Positions 9,635 through 17,589 of a stretch of DNA of 64,000 bases are shown one piece after another. The DNA lies in the NCBI GenBank assembly GCA_963763305.1, contig CAVXNP010000001.1, positions 992,001-1,056,000 on the forward strand. The letters run 5' to 3'. A model generated the notes under the pieces. It was not told the DNA's origin, searched no databases, and saw only the letters and a list, made by a program, of their open reading frames with translations. How positions within the stretch are numbered: the stretch's first letter is position 1; every line of letters starts with the position of its first letter. Position numbers and translations under genes: made by a program. This DNA is from CAVXNP01 sp963763305. Its GTDB lineage: Bacteria; Pseudomonadota; Gammaproteobacteria; Xanthomonadales; Rhodanobacteraceae.

Positions 9635-9687
9635 CTGACGCCTTCCCCTTGCCCGGGGGTGTCTGTCCGGCCAGGGGAAGGCGTCAG
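9635..9687 (-). terminator. long hairpin overlapping the end of sulfotransferase 3
   Basis: CTGACGCCTTCCCCT (9635-9649) and its exact reverse complement (9673-9687) form a 15-base perfect stem with a 23-base loop. The right arm contains the stop codon of the gene ending at 9684. No T-run follows on the minus strand, so it may be a 3'-end stabiliser rather than a classical intrinsic terminator. Confidence 0.5.
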
Positions 9688-10289
9688 CGCACACCCATCT
9701 GGGCAATCCGGTTCCTGCCCTTGTTCAACAGCTTCGCAATCAGCGGCCTGTCACGGTCAGCGGCCTTGTTGGCATGCGGGAACGGCATGTCGGGAATGGG
9801 CTTGCCAAGGAACGGGCTCAACTTTTCCCATCCGTCGCCCTTGGAAAGCTCCAGCACCAGCAGGTCTCCGGGGCGGTTGCTGAAATGGCTCAGCACTTCG
9901 CGGTTGTGTGCGTCGAAACGCCGGGTATAGATGTCTTCGTTGCCGGCCGGGCAACCGACGCCATATATCCATTTGCGCATCGGGGTTTCCCTGGGCCCGA
10001 AGTGCTTCACCTGGCTGTTTATCCAAGACCTTGTTTCGCGCATGGTCAGGATGAATTTGCTTCCCGGGTAGCGCTCGTCGAGCTCCTTGTAAAGGATCGG
10101 CCACGGGTTGTCCTGAAACGCATCGTATTTGCCGACGAGATCGTGGGCCATCTTGTGCACGTTGGCCGCGATGGCCGGATCCCTCACTCCGTTAGGACCG
10201 GTCACCCGATACCCAAGTGCCTGCAACGCCACAGCCAGGCTGGTGGTTCCCGTCTTGTGGAAACCAATACAGAATACTTTAGCGGTCAC
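9684..10289 (-). CDS. sulfotransferase family protein 3 (Sulfotransfer_4 type)
   Basis: A 201-residue protein resembling the short P-loop sulfotransferases of the Sulfotransfer_4 type. The PAPS loop FCIGFHKTGTTSL is at the very N-terminus, the 3'-phosphate-type strand is FILTMRETRSWINS, and the characteristic C-terminal block is GDGWEKLSPFLGKPIPDMPFPHANK. The start is the GTG at 10289, preceded by a full AAGGAGG at ideal spacing; an upstream in-frame ATG at 10370 has no such site. It belongs to a different subfamily from copies 1 and 2, but it has the same upstream element 226 bases away, pointing to common control. Confidence 0.85.
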   Translation of the reverse strand: MTAKVFCIGFHKTGTTSLAVALQALGYRVTGPNGVRDPAIAANVHKMAHDLVGKYDAFQDNPWPILYKELDERYPGSKFILTMRETRSWINSQVKHFGPRETPMRKWIYGVGCPAGNEDIYTRRFDAHNREVLSHFSNRPGDLLVLELSKGDGWEKLSPFLGKPIPDMPFPHANKAADRDRPLIAKLLNKGRNRIAQMGVR

Positions 10290-10931
10290 CTTGCTTCCTC
10301 CTTGGGTCGTAGTGCCAGGCACCGTGCTCCTCATGGGCAGCGACCTGGGTTTCGCATGCTCGACTGGCAAAGGTCGATTTACTGTTGTGCGGCACCACTT
10401 TTGCTGCAGGCCACCGATAGCCCGGTTACCGACACCATCGTGAAATTCGCAGGCAGTGGATGGGCAGGCCCTTGTTCCGGAATCCTGCTATCCCCGTGCT
10501 CGCTTGGAAGGAAGCGACGTTGCCACGCGACTTGTCGCAACAGGGTGAATCGGGCCCATCCAAGGGCTCTCGACCGCGCTCGTTGTACAGGCCTGCAAAC
10601 CCTGGGCGACCGAAAGGGAAGCTCGGACTTTGGCGGACCGGCATAGGCCCCGTCGACTTCTTCGGGGAAATCATCAAGGACGGGATAGCCGGCCACGCAC
10701 GCCCGCGTTCCCCCGTCACGCAGAATCCGCAAGCCACAGTGCCGGACCGGACCGGACCATCCGTCAGACCTCCCCCATATGTTCATGCCTGGCATCATGT
10801 TCGAATGGCGTCCCTGCCACGCTTGTACCTGGAGCGGAGCGTACCCGCCTCGCCCGGCGCGCTGCAGCGCCAGAACTTCGCGCCCAGGGCAATCGATGCG
10901 AAAGGCGGCCTCCACGCCCCAGCCGCCGGGC
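10290..10931. other. intergenic region upstream of sulfotransferase 3
   Basis: About 640 bases. It holds copy C of the shared upstream element at 10516-10550; otherwise I recognise no gene or hairpin. Confidence 0.4.
10516..10550 (-). promoter_or_regulatory. shared sulfotransferase upstream element, copy C
   Basis: Read toward the gene at 10289: ATTCACC, 4 bases, TGCGACAA, 6 bases, TGGCAACGTC. Block spacing is the same as in copies A and B although the genes belong to different sulfotransferase subfamilies, which argues against simple carry-over from gene duplication. Confidence 0.55.
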
Positions 10932-12440
10932 TCAGCGCTTGCGCGTGCGCAAGTCCTCGAGCACTGCTATCAGGTCGCGCAAGTGCGCGCGCCCACCAGA
11001 GTCGGCAACCCACGCTGCCAAGTACACGCACGCGTAAATCAATGCATCCAGGACGACCCATTTCACCGGCCAGGACGCGGTCGCCGAGTGGATCGTCCAC
11101 AGTACGACGGCGGCGCCTATCGAGGCCGCGGCAGGGCGTGCCAGCGTCCGGGCCGTGGTGCGCAGGTCGACGGGGGTACCTCTGTAGGCATTGTGGAGCG
11201 AAGGTACGACCAGCAGGACCCGGGTGACACTGTAAGAGACTGCGACACCCAGGGCACCCCAGGGCAGCCCCACGAAGAACGCGACCAGCGTCACCGGCGT
11301 TGCGATAGCCTGCCAGAGGAGCCTGCGATCGGTGCGGCCCAAGGACGCATACACCCAGTTGCCGGCGATGTTGAAGGTACCAATGAATGCCGCCACCCCC
11401 AGTGCCTCGAAAATCGGCACGGCAGGCAGCCACTTCGAGCCCAGCGCAAGCTCGATCACCGACCGCGCGTCCACGAGCAGAAAGCACACCACGGGCATGG
11501 CCACGAACACGATCGCGCCCAGCGCCCGGTAGTAGAAGCGGGCAAACCGTTTTGGCTGGTGCTGCAGCCGGCTCAATGCCGGCAACATCACCGACGACAG
11601 CGGCGCATTGATCTGCTGGATGGGAAGCATGAGCAGGCGGTAGGCCAGCGAGTAGAAGCCCAGCGCGGCGTCGGACACATAGCGGCCGATGAGCACGTTG
11701 TCCACGTTGTGATTGGCGAAATTGAGCACGCTGGAGGCGCTCTGATTGGCGCCGATCTTCACCATCGGGCGTACCCCGCTGCCACGGCGCGGCAAACCGG
11801 GAAGCCAGCGGCAGAATCCGAAGAGCATCAGCAACGTGACAGTCGCGGAAGCATACTGCTGCACGACGAAGGACCAGTAGCCGGCACCAAAGCGCGCGGC
11901 GACCACCGCTGCGACGAAGCCTGCCAGCAGCGCCAACACGTCGCCGCCGGCCTTCTGGGCGAACCGCATCTGTCGTTGAAGCAGTGCCCGGTGCTGCACG
12001 CCCAGGCTGCTGATGAGGACCACACCCGCCATGGCCAGCCCGATCCAGAGCACCCGCGGATCGTGGTAGAACCATGCCATCGCCGGACTGAGTGAGGCGA
12101 CCAGGCTTGCGGCAGTCACCCCCAGGGCAACGTTCAGCCAGAACAGCGTGCTGACCTGCCCGTGACTGATCTGCGCCTGCTGCACGGTCGCCAAGGACAG
12201 GCCACCGGTCTGTATCACGGTGATGAAGCCGGTAAGCGCGATGGTCTTGCCATACACGCCGAAATCCGCCGGCAGCAGCAGCCGCGCCAGCACCGCCATG
12301 CCGCCTATCTGCAGAAGGAACCGGGCTCCCTGGCTGAAAATGGTCACGGCTGCGCCACGCACGCTGCGCCCGCGCAAGTCGCGTTGCAGGTGGTCGGTTT
12401 CGAACAGCCGGTGGCGGGCGCTAACGTGCGTATCTGTCAT
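10932..12440 (-). CDS. Wzx/WzxC-like polysaccharide flippase (MOP superfamily)
   Basis: A 502-residue inner-membrane protein with 12-14 predicted hydrophobic segments, beginning after a short polar N-terminus (SVRGAAVTIFSQGARFLLQIGGMAVLARLL by pattern). Family members such as GumJ and WzxC move lipid-linked repeat units to the periplasm. The conserved GVYG near the second segment and the P-x-x-x-I-N-A-P-L loop are visible. It is the only flippase in the window and lies about 14 kb from the polymerase at 26766. No clear ribosome site is needed to decide the start, since the ATG at 12440 begins the conserved region. Confidence 0.85.
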   Translation of the reverse strand: MTDTHVSARHRLFETDHLQRDLRGRSVRGAAVTIFSQGARFLLQIGGMAVLARLLLPADFGVYGKTIALTGFITVIQTGGLSLATVQQAQISHGQVSTLFWLNVALGVTAASLVASLSPAMAWFYHDPRVLWIGLAMAGVVLISSLGVQHRALLQRQMRFAQKAGGDVLALLAGFVAAVVAARFGAGYWSFVVQQYASATVTLLMLFGFCRWLPGLPRRGSGVRPMVKIGANQSASSVLNFANHNVDNVLIGRYVSDAALGFYSLAYRLLMLPIQQINAPLSSVMLPALSRLQHQPKRFARFYYRALGAIVFVAMPVVCFLLVDARSVIELALGSKWLPAVPIFEALGVAAFIGTFNIAGNWVYASLGRTDRRLLWQAIATPVTLVAFFVGLPWGALGVAVSYSVTRVLLVVPSLHNAYRGTPVDLRTTARTLARPAAASIGAAVVLWTIHSATASWPVKWVVLDALIYACVYLAAWVADSGGRAHLRDLIAVLEDLRTRKR

Positions 12441-12566
12441 GGTGATTCGGGGCCAGAAAGCAGACTCGACCGGTCGGTCCGATCGCCAACGTTGGACGGA
12501 ACGGCGTGAACCGACGGTGTATCCGGGGGCGGTGCGACGAAGCGTCGCTGCGGGGCAGGCTTGGGT

Positions 12567-13559
12567 CTATCGCTGCGCGATCCGGCGGTAGACAAGACGG
12601 GTGTTTGCCTTGATCCGCGAGGAGATACGGATGCCCAGAAACGAGGCCAGGAGGGCGCTGCGATAGTTGTAGCCCCGTTTGCGAAAGCCGAGTGCGCGGG
12701 CCCTTGCGCTCCATTGCGCTCCTGCGGCGCTGTCACCGTAAGCGTAGGCGACCCATGCGGTCTTGCAACAAATGCGACCCAGCGCAACCCGCTCGCCGTC
12801 ACCCTCGCCGCGCGCCATGCGAGAGCGGACCCAGTCTTCGATCTGCTCGAACACCACGTCGGCGGCGTACATCACGTCATCGATGTCCGCCCGCGTGACG
12901 CGATGCGGGGAATCATGCTGCCAGTACACGCCATTGCCCTCGCTTGAGATGGCGATCTTGAGCCCCCGCACGAGCGCGCGGATCATCAATTCGCCGTCCT
13001 GGTCCTTGCGCAGTCGCTCGTCCCATCCCCCGATCCCGCGAACGGCTTCAGTGCGCCAGGCAATGCAGCAGGGAGGGAAGAAGGCATCTATCACCCAGTG
13101 GAAGATCCGTTGTGCATTGTCCAGCTCCGGCGGCTGGCGCAGCACACCGCGCTCGCGGCCATCGCCGTGGTAAACCCACGGACCGATCGCCACATCGGCT
13201 CCATCGCGCTCGAGCACAGCGAGAAGCCCCGCCAACAAGCCGTTTTCCACGTAATCGTCCGCGTCGAGGAACATCACGTATTTGGTGCCGACCTCGGCCA
13301 GCCCCCGGTTGCGAGCATGGGGTGCGCCGCCATTGCGCTGCAGCGAAACCAGCCGCGCGCCCGTGGCCTGGACCACCTGCGAGGTGCCATCGAGTACGCC
13401 ATCCTCGACCACGATGACGTTGTCCTTGGCAACGCCCTCGGCTACCGCCGAGCGAATGGCACGCGCCACGCATCGCTCGGAGCGGTACGAGGGGATCACC
13501 ACACTGAGGTTCATGAGGATTTCTTGCGGGTCTGTGTTCACACGGTCGATCGCGTCCAT
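12567..13559 (-). CDS. family 2 glycosyltransferase (GT-A)
   Basis: A 330-residue cytosolic enzyme that adds a sugar to the lipid-linked repeat. The GT2 core is visible: SVVIPSYRSERCV, VIVVEDGVLDGT, HARNRGL, the DXD-type MFLDADDYV, then a GGWDERLRKDQDGELMIR acceptor loop (by pattern). The ATG at 13559 has GGGGAAGG upstream; another in-frame ATG at 13514 starts directly at the fold but has a poor site. It lies 126 bases upstream of the flippase on the same strand, so the two may be co-transcribed. Sugar specificity cannot be read. Confidence 0.8.
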   Translation of the reverse strand: MDAIDRVNTDPQEILMNLSVVIPSYRSERCVARAIRSAVAEGVAKDNVIVVEDGVLDGTSQVVQATGARLVSLQRNGGAPHARNRGLAEVGTKYVMFLDADDYVENGLLAGLLAVLERDGADVAIGPWVYHGDGRERGVLRQPPELDNAQRIFHWVIDAFFPPCCIAWRTEAVRGIGGWDERLRKDQDGELMIRALVRGLKIAISSEGNGVYWQHDSPHRVTRADIDDVMYAADVVFEQIEDWVRSRMARGEGDGERVALGRICCKTAWVAYAYGDSAAGAQWSARARALGFRKRGYNYRSALLASFLGIRISSRIKANTRLVYRRIAQR

Positions 13560-13808
13560 CAAGCCAGACCTTCCCCTGTATTGGTTTCAACAGCCGAGCA
13601 ACGGCACGGCCTGTTCAGGGTCCGGATGACGGCGTACCTGGACAGTCCAGCCATAGTTCGACGTGGGCGGACGCTGGCCGCGGGACAAGCGGACATATCC
13701 CACGGCGGCCAATCATCGACGTGCTGGCGTGAAAGCGACGTCCAAGGCGTTGGACCCGGGGCTTCCAGCGCTTCGCCACGCCAGGGTCGCAGCCGCCATC
13801 GCGGAGGG

Positions 13809-14564
13809 TCACGCGACAATCGCGTCCACCAGCCACGACCCGGCCAGAGCGGCATAGCACGACAGGGCGGCCAGGAAGTGGTACCCGAGCAGACGCATCT
13901 CCTCGCCGAACGTCTGCGCGACCCAGTTGCGTTCATCTTCTCCCAACACTTCGCGGTAACCCCGGCTGTCGGGACGGTGCCTGGATTTGGCACGGGGCAG
14001 CACCAGAGGCTCCGGCAGCCCGATGATCTTCCTGACCTCTTCAAGCTCTTCGTCGATCGCTTCAAAGCGACAGATTCGGTCCACGGCGACCCTGCCATCC
14101 AGCGTGTACACCTCGCAGCCCCGGCGCTTGAGGCTGAGCGCCCTGGATGAATGGATGAAACTCGACAGTGACGGGCGCGGCTTGTCCCGGTTGCACCAGT
14201 AGTAGTGCGAGAGCAGGCGATCATACGGGTTACGCTCGAAGCAGAATTTGTAATAACCGTCCCAGACATCTCTGCCCACGAACCGGCGCACATCGCGCCC
14301 CGTGATGTGGTTGAAATAGCGGTTCTTGCGCTTGCCTCTGAGCAACAGCATGGCAATGTCTTGCAGACCATAGTCGCGCCAGCTCGCCAGGTAGTTCTGC
14401 GGCCCGCGATAGCCAAGCGATTTCCTGGTTTCCTCATCGACCGGCGAGATGGGCGTAATGACGTCTTCCGGACCGCAGAACCTGGAAAGCGCGATCTCGA
14501 TCGACGTCCCCGCGGTCTTGTTGGTCTTGAGGAAAATGAATTTGTGTTTGTGGGAGATGATCAA
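13809..14564 (-). CDS. sulfotransferase family 2 protein 4
   Basis: About 251 residues resembling the carbohydrate sulfotransferase family 2 (heparan 2-O / chondroitin type fold). The 5'-phosphosulfate loop is FIFLKTNKTAGTS and the 3'-phosphate motif is FERNPYDRLLSHYYW. Homologues usually start just before ISHKHKFIF. I choose the TTG at 14564, with AGGA nine to ten bases upstream, over the ATG at 14648, which would add an unlikely arginine/proline-rich leader. This subfamily differs from copies 1-3, and I find no copy of the shared upstream element here. The acceptor is presumably the locus polysaccharide. Confidence 0.75.
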   Translation of the reverse strand: MIISHKHKFIFLKTNKTAGTSIEIALSRFCGPEDVITPISPVDEETRKSLGYRGPQNYLASWRDYGLQDIAMLLLRGKRKNRYFNHITGRDVRRFVGRDVWDGYYKFCFERNPYDRLLSHYYWCNRDKPRPSLSSFIHSSRALSLKRRGCEVYTLDGRVAVDRICRFEAIDEELEEVRKIIGLPEPLVLPRAKSRHRPDSRGYREVLGEDERNWVAQTFGEEMRLLGYHFLAALSCYAALAGSWLVDAIVA

Positions 14565-14883
14565 TGGCAGTCGTCCTAACTTGACCGCCAGGGGCGGGGG
14601 CGCGCGTCGAGGGCAACCATGGCCGGCTGCGCGGCGGAGATTGAACATTTTTCCAAAATGAACGTGGACGAAACGTCAGCGGCCCCGGACGACGCGACGG
14701 TCGCGCAAAAACTCGCCGGCATGGTCCGGCGGGGATAACCGCAGAGGCAGACGGCGAACCTGCGAAAGATCATCAACGACCGATACCAGCCGCTTGGGTC
14801 ACCTACCATGTCAGTACCCGGTGCGGCCTTGTCCGCAACGCCGGCGCCACCCCGACGCCGAGCGTAATGAGGGGCCGGGGCCG

Positions 14884-15765
14884 TTACGCAGGCCGCCTAT
14901 ACCTCCGACGCAGCTTGCGGAAGAAGTTCTGACGCATGCCGTTCACCAGGCCGATGGTGCTGGCCAAAACATACTCATGCTTGCTGAGCAGCCCTTCCCG
15001 CACCAGCTTGCGCCGAAGGTCGCGCCTGCCGCGGTGGATCGCGGCAGAGTCGTCACTGAGCCCCACTGCGCCCTCCTCCCGCTTGTTCCATATGGCCAGA
15101 ACCTGGTCGATCTTGGCACAGCGGTACCCGGACAGGACGATCTGGGACCACAACAGATAATCCTCCGAACGCCTGAAGTTCTCGTCGAAGCGGAACGGCA
15201 AATCGCGGCGCAACACCACCGAGGCGGTCGGAAACGGGTTGCGCACCAACAATGTCCCGCGACCAACGATCTCGATACCCACCGGGGTTTGCGGCGAGGG
15301 GACCACGGTACCTCGCGGCCTTACCACCATCCGATGCGAGATGAGCGCAATGGCGGGATCCTCAACCAGAGCGGCCATCTGCAGCTCCAGCTTGCGCGGT
15401 CCCCAGCTGTCGTCTGCGTCGAGAAAGGCGATATAGGGCTGTTTCGCCTGCTGCCAGCCTGTATTGCGCGCGTGCGAAGGACCGCGATTGACCGGAAGCA
15501 CGATCACCTTGATCCAGTCGGTGCCGTAAGCGGCTGCCACGCGGTTCAGCGCATCGACCGTATCGTCCCCGCTGGCGTCATCCACCAGCAGCACTTCGGC
15601 GGGCCGCAGCGTCTGGGAGGCGATCGATGCAATGGCGTCGTCTATGGTCGCTGTGCAGCGAAAGCAGGGAACGACCACGCTTACCGGCGCGGGTTTCTTC
15701 AACGACGGTTCCTTGATCTGAACACACCCCTCCAGGACCGCTTGAGCCTCATGCCCATGCATCAT
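14884..15765 (-). CDS. family 2 glycosyltransferase (paralogue of 27822-28715)
   Basis: A 293-residue GT-A enzyme. The fold is marked by VSVVVPCFRC, EVLLVDDASGDDT, PSHARNTGW and the metal-binding IAFLDADDSW, then PFPTASVVLRRDLPFRFDE and EDYLLWSQIVLSGYRC. It matches, without gaps over the central region, the glycosyltransferase at 27822-28715 that carries an in-frame stop, so it may cover for that copy. It lies upstream of the sulfotransferase at 13809 on the same strand. Confidence 0.85.
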   Translation of the reverse strand: MMHGHEAQAVLEGCVQIKEPSLKKPAPVSVVVPCFRCTATIDDAIASIASQTLRPAEVLLVDDASGDDTVDALNRVAAAYGTDWIKVIVLPVNRGPSHARNTGWQQAKQPYIAFLDADDSWGPRKLELQMAALVEDPAIALISHRMVVRPRGTVVPSPQTPVGIEIVGRGTLLVRNPFPTASVVLRRDLPFRFDENFRRSEDYLLWSQIVLSGYRCAKIDQVLAIWNKREEGAVGLSDDSAAIHRGRRDLRRKLVREGLLSKHEYVLASTIGLVNGMRQNFFRKLRRRYRRPA

Positions 15766-15971
15766 GATTCCCCCACCCTCGCAAGGTCAGCGACCAAGGA
15801 TTGACCGGGCGGGATCAAGACGCCGTCAATAGGCGACGGGCTTGATCCGGTCCCCTGCCCTGCAAGCGCAATCTCCGACGAGCGGTGGACCGTCCGCGGG
15901 GAACCGAGCCGCGACGCCGCTGGCGCTTTCGGGAGGGCCGACGGGACAGCAGCATCCTTGCGCGGACAAAG

Positions 15972-15995
15972 AAAAGGGGCAGCCAAAGCTGCCCC
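15972..15995 (-). terminator. intrinsic terminator of beta-helix gene 1
   Basis: On the minus strand GGGGCAGC, a 4-base loop and GCTGCCCC form an 8-base stem followed by TTTTCTTT. It begins 24 bases past the stop of the gene ending at 16020. Confidence 0.85.
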
Positions 15996-16019
15996 GGGGA
16001 GAACCAAACCGACGACGGG

Positions 16020-17204
16020 TTACTTGGTGAAGGAGTTGTACTTGGAGTTGGAATAAACGTTGTTGGACACCGAGATGGAGTAGGTGTTCTTGCCAAACTG
16101 CAGATCGCGGTTCAACGCGCCGCCGTTGTTGCTCGGCGAGATGTAGCGGGTGCTGTTGTACTTCAGGGTGTTGCCGGTGATCGACCAGTTATGCGACTTG
16201 CCGCTGGGGCGCACGCCTGCGAGACCATTCAGGGTTGCGTGGTTGCCGGTCACGGTCACGTACGGAGCGGAGACGCCAAGCACGCCGAAGCCGCGGTTGC
16301 CGGTCATCGTGTTGCCGACAATGGCGATGTCCGAAATGTTGGCGTGGAGCTCGATGCCATTGCCGTTGTTGTTGGCGAAGGTGTTGTTCTCCAGGCGGAT
16401 CGTGTTGGTCAGACCCTCGGTCATCGGCTCGATGTCGATGCCCGCCTCCGGCAGCGTGCCATTGGTATTCTGGAAGGTGCTGTTGACGATGTAGACGTGC
16501 TGGGCCGGACCGATCGACAGGCCCTGGCGACGGTTGTTGCTGGAAACAATGCCGGTCACGGTCACGTAGTCCGAGCGCACGTGGACCTTGTTGTACGTCT
16601 TGGCGCCGATCCAGATCCCGTCGCCCCAGAAGTTCGACAGGTTGACGTTCTTGAGGATGACGTTCTTCGAGGCAACCACGTTGATGCCATAGCCCCACTC
16701 GCCGCTGGTTCCCCTGTGCTTCACGCGGTCGCCGACGAGGTTGCCACCGACGACGCGCACGTCGCTCACGCCCCACACCTTGATGACCCAGTAGCGGCCT
16801 GCGCTATTGGGGATGACTTCCAGCGTGGCCATCTTGTCCATCAACAGGCGCGTATGCGAGCGCATCTTGATTGCCTTGGTGGCGTTGATCATGTAATGAC
16901 CGGCAGGGACGTACACCGTTCCGCCGCTGGCCGGCAGCGAGTCGATCGCGGCCTGGATGGCGGCCGTATCGTCGTGGGTCCCATTTCCCATGGCGCCCAT
17001 GTTGCGCACGTTGACCCTGGCGCTCTGGCCGATGACCGGACGGGGCATGGAACTCCACCAGTCGGCAGCGAACGACGGAGCGGCCATCGAGGAAAGGGCC
17101 AGCGCAGCGAAAGCCAGCGTCCACGGCTTCTTCACAAAGCTCCGGACGGATCCAGTGGCGGGACGCGATGCTGCAACATTTTGATTGTTGGAGAGATTGT
17201 TCAT
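16020..17204 (-). CDS. secreted right-handed beta-helix protein 1 (pectate-lyase-superfamily-like)
   Basis: A 394-residue exported protein. The N-terminus has a basic stretch then a hydrophobic core ending PSFA, typical of a Sec signal peptide. The mature part opens with the Pectate_lyase_3-type block: NVRNMGAMGNGTHDDTAAI, then GGTVYVPAGHYMI. Repeating N-x-T-x-x-N-x-G turns follow, such as NNTFANNNGNGIEL and GNTMTGNRGFGV, building a beta-solenoid. Homologues include polysaccharide lyases, hydrolases and epimerases, so it may cut, epimerise or bind the exopolysaccharide. The start at 17204 is set by the signal peptide; its ribosome site is weak. It is paralogous to the genes at 19689, 21399 and 23887. 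Confidence 0.8.
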   Translation of the reverse strand: MNNLSNNQNVAASRPATGSVRSFVKKPWTLAFAALALSSMAAPSFAADWWSSMPRPVIGQSARVNVRNMGAMGNGTHDDTAAIQAAIDSLPASGGTVYVPAGHYMINATKAIKMRSHTRLLMDKMATLEVIPNSAGRYWVIKVWGVSDVRVVGGNLVGDRVKHRGTSGEWGYGINVVASKNVILKNVNLSNFWGDGIWIGAKTYNKVHVRSDYVTVTGIVSSNNRRQGLSIGPAQHVYIVNSTFQNTNGTLPEAGIDIEPMTEGLTNTIRLENNTFANNNGNGIELHANISDIAIVGNTMTGNRGFGVLGVSAPYVTVTGNHATLNGLAGVRPSGKSHNWSITGNTLKYNSTRYISPSNNGGALNRDLQFGKNTYSISVSNNVYSNSKYNSFTK

Positions 17205-17589
17205 CTTTAGAAGGGGTCTCGGGTCTTTGGTCGGGAGGGGCTCCGTCACGCGAAGCTCACGTACAAATTGCGCCACCTTCACGTACCCAAGCAAGCTGGA
17301 CAGTGGCTCCAAGTGGTTGATCCATGACCACGTTGGCAAAACCTGCGCAGAGACCGCCCGCACCCGACAGGACCGCCGAGACATGCGTCACACAAGGGGT
17401 GGGAGGTGGCACACAGGCGCGAAGGAGCACCGTCGCAGAGCGACTCGTGCGAGACATGAAGCGCGGTGTGGAACCGCCCGTTTCCCGACGCCGCGGCCCC
17501 ATACGACAAGGGCGCCGCATCGCTGCGGCGCCCTTGTCGGCCGGCACAATCCGCCGGCTGCTTGACCCTGCATCAGTACGATGGCTACC
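17205..17589. other. intergenic region upstream of beta-helix gene 1
   Basis: About 385 bases containing the promoter side of beta-helix gene 1 and the long inverted repeat at 17504-17539. No gene seen. Confidence 0.4.
17504..17539 (-). terminator. 16-base perfect inverted repeat after the tyrosinase gene
   Basis: CGACAAGGGCGCCGCA (17504-17519) and its exact reverse complement (17524-17539) enclose a 4-base TCGC loop. It lies 50 bases past the tyrosinase stop. There is no T-run on the minus strand, so terminator function is likely but not certain. Confidence 0.55.
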
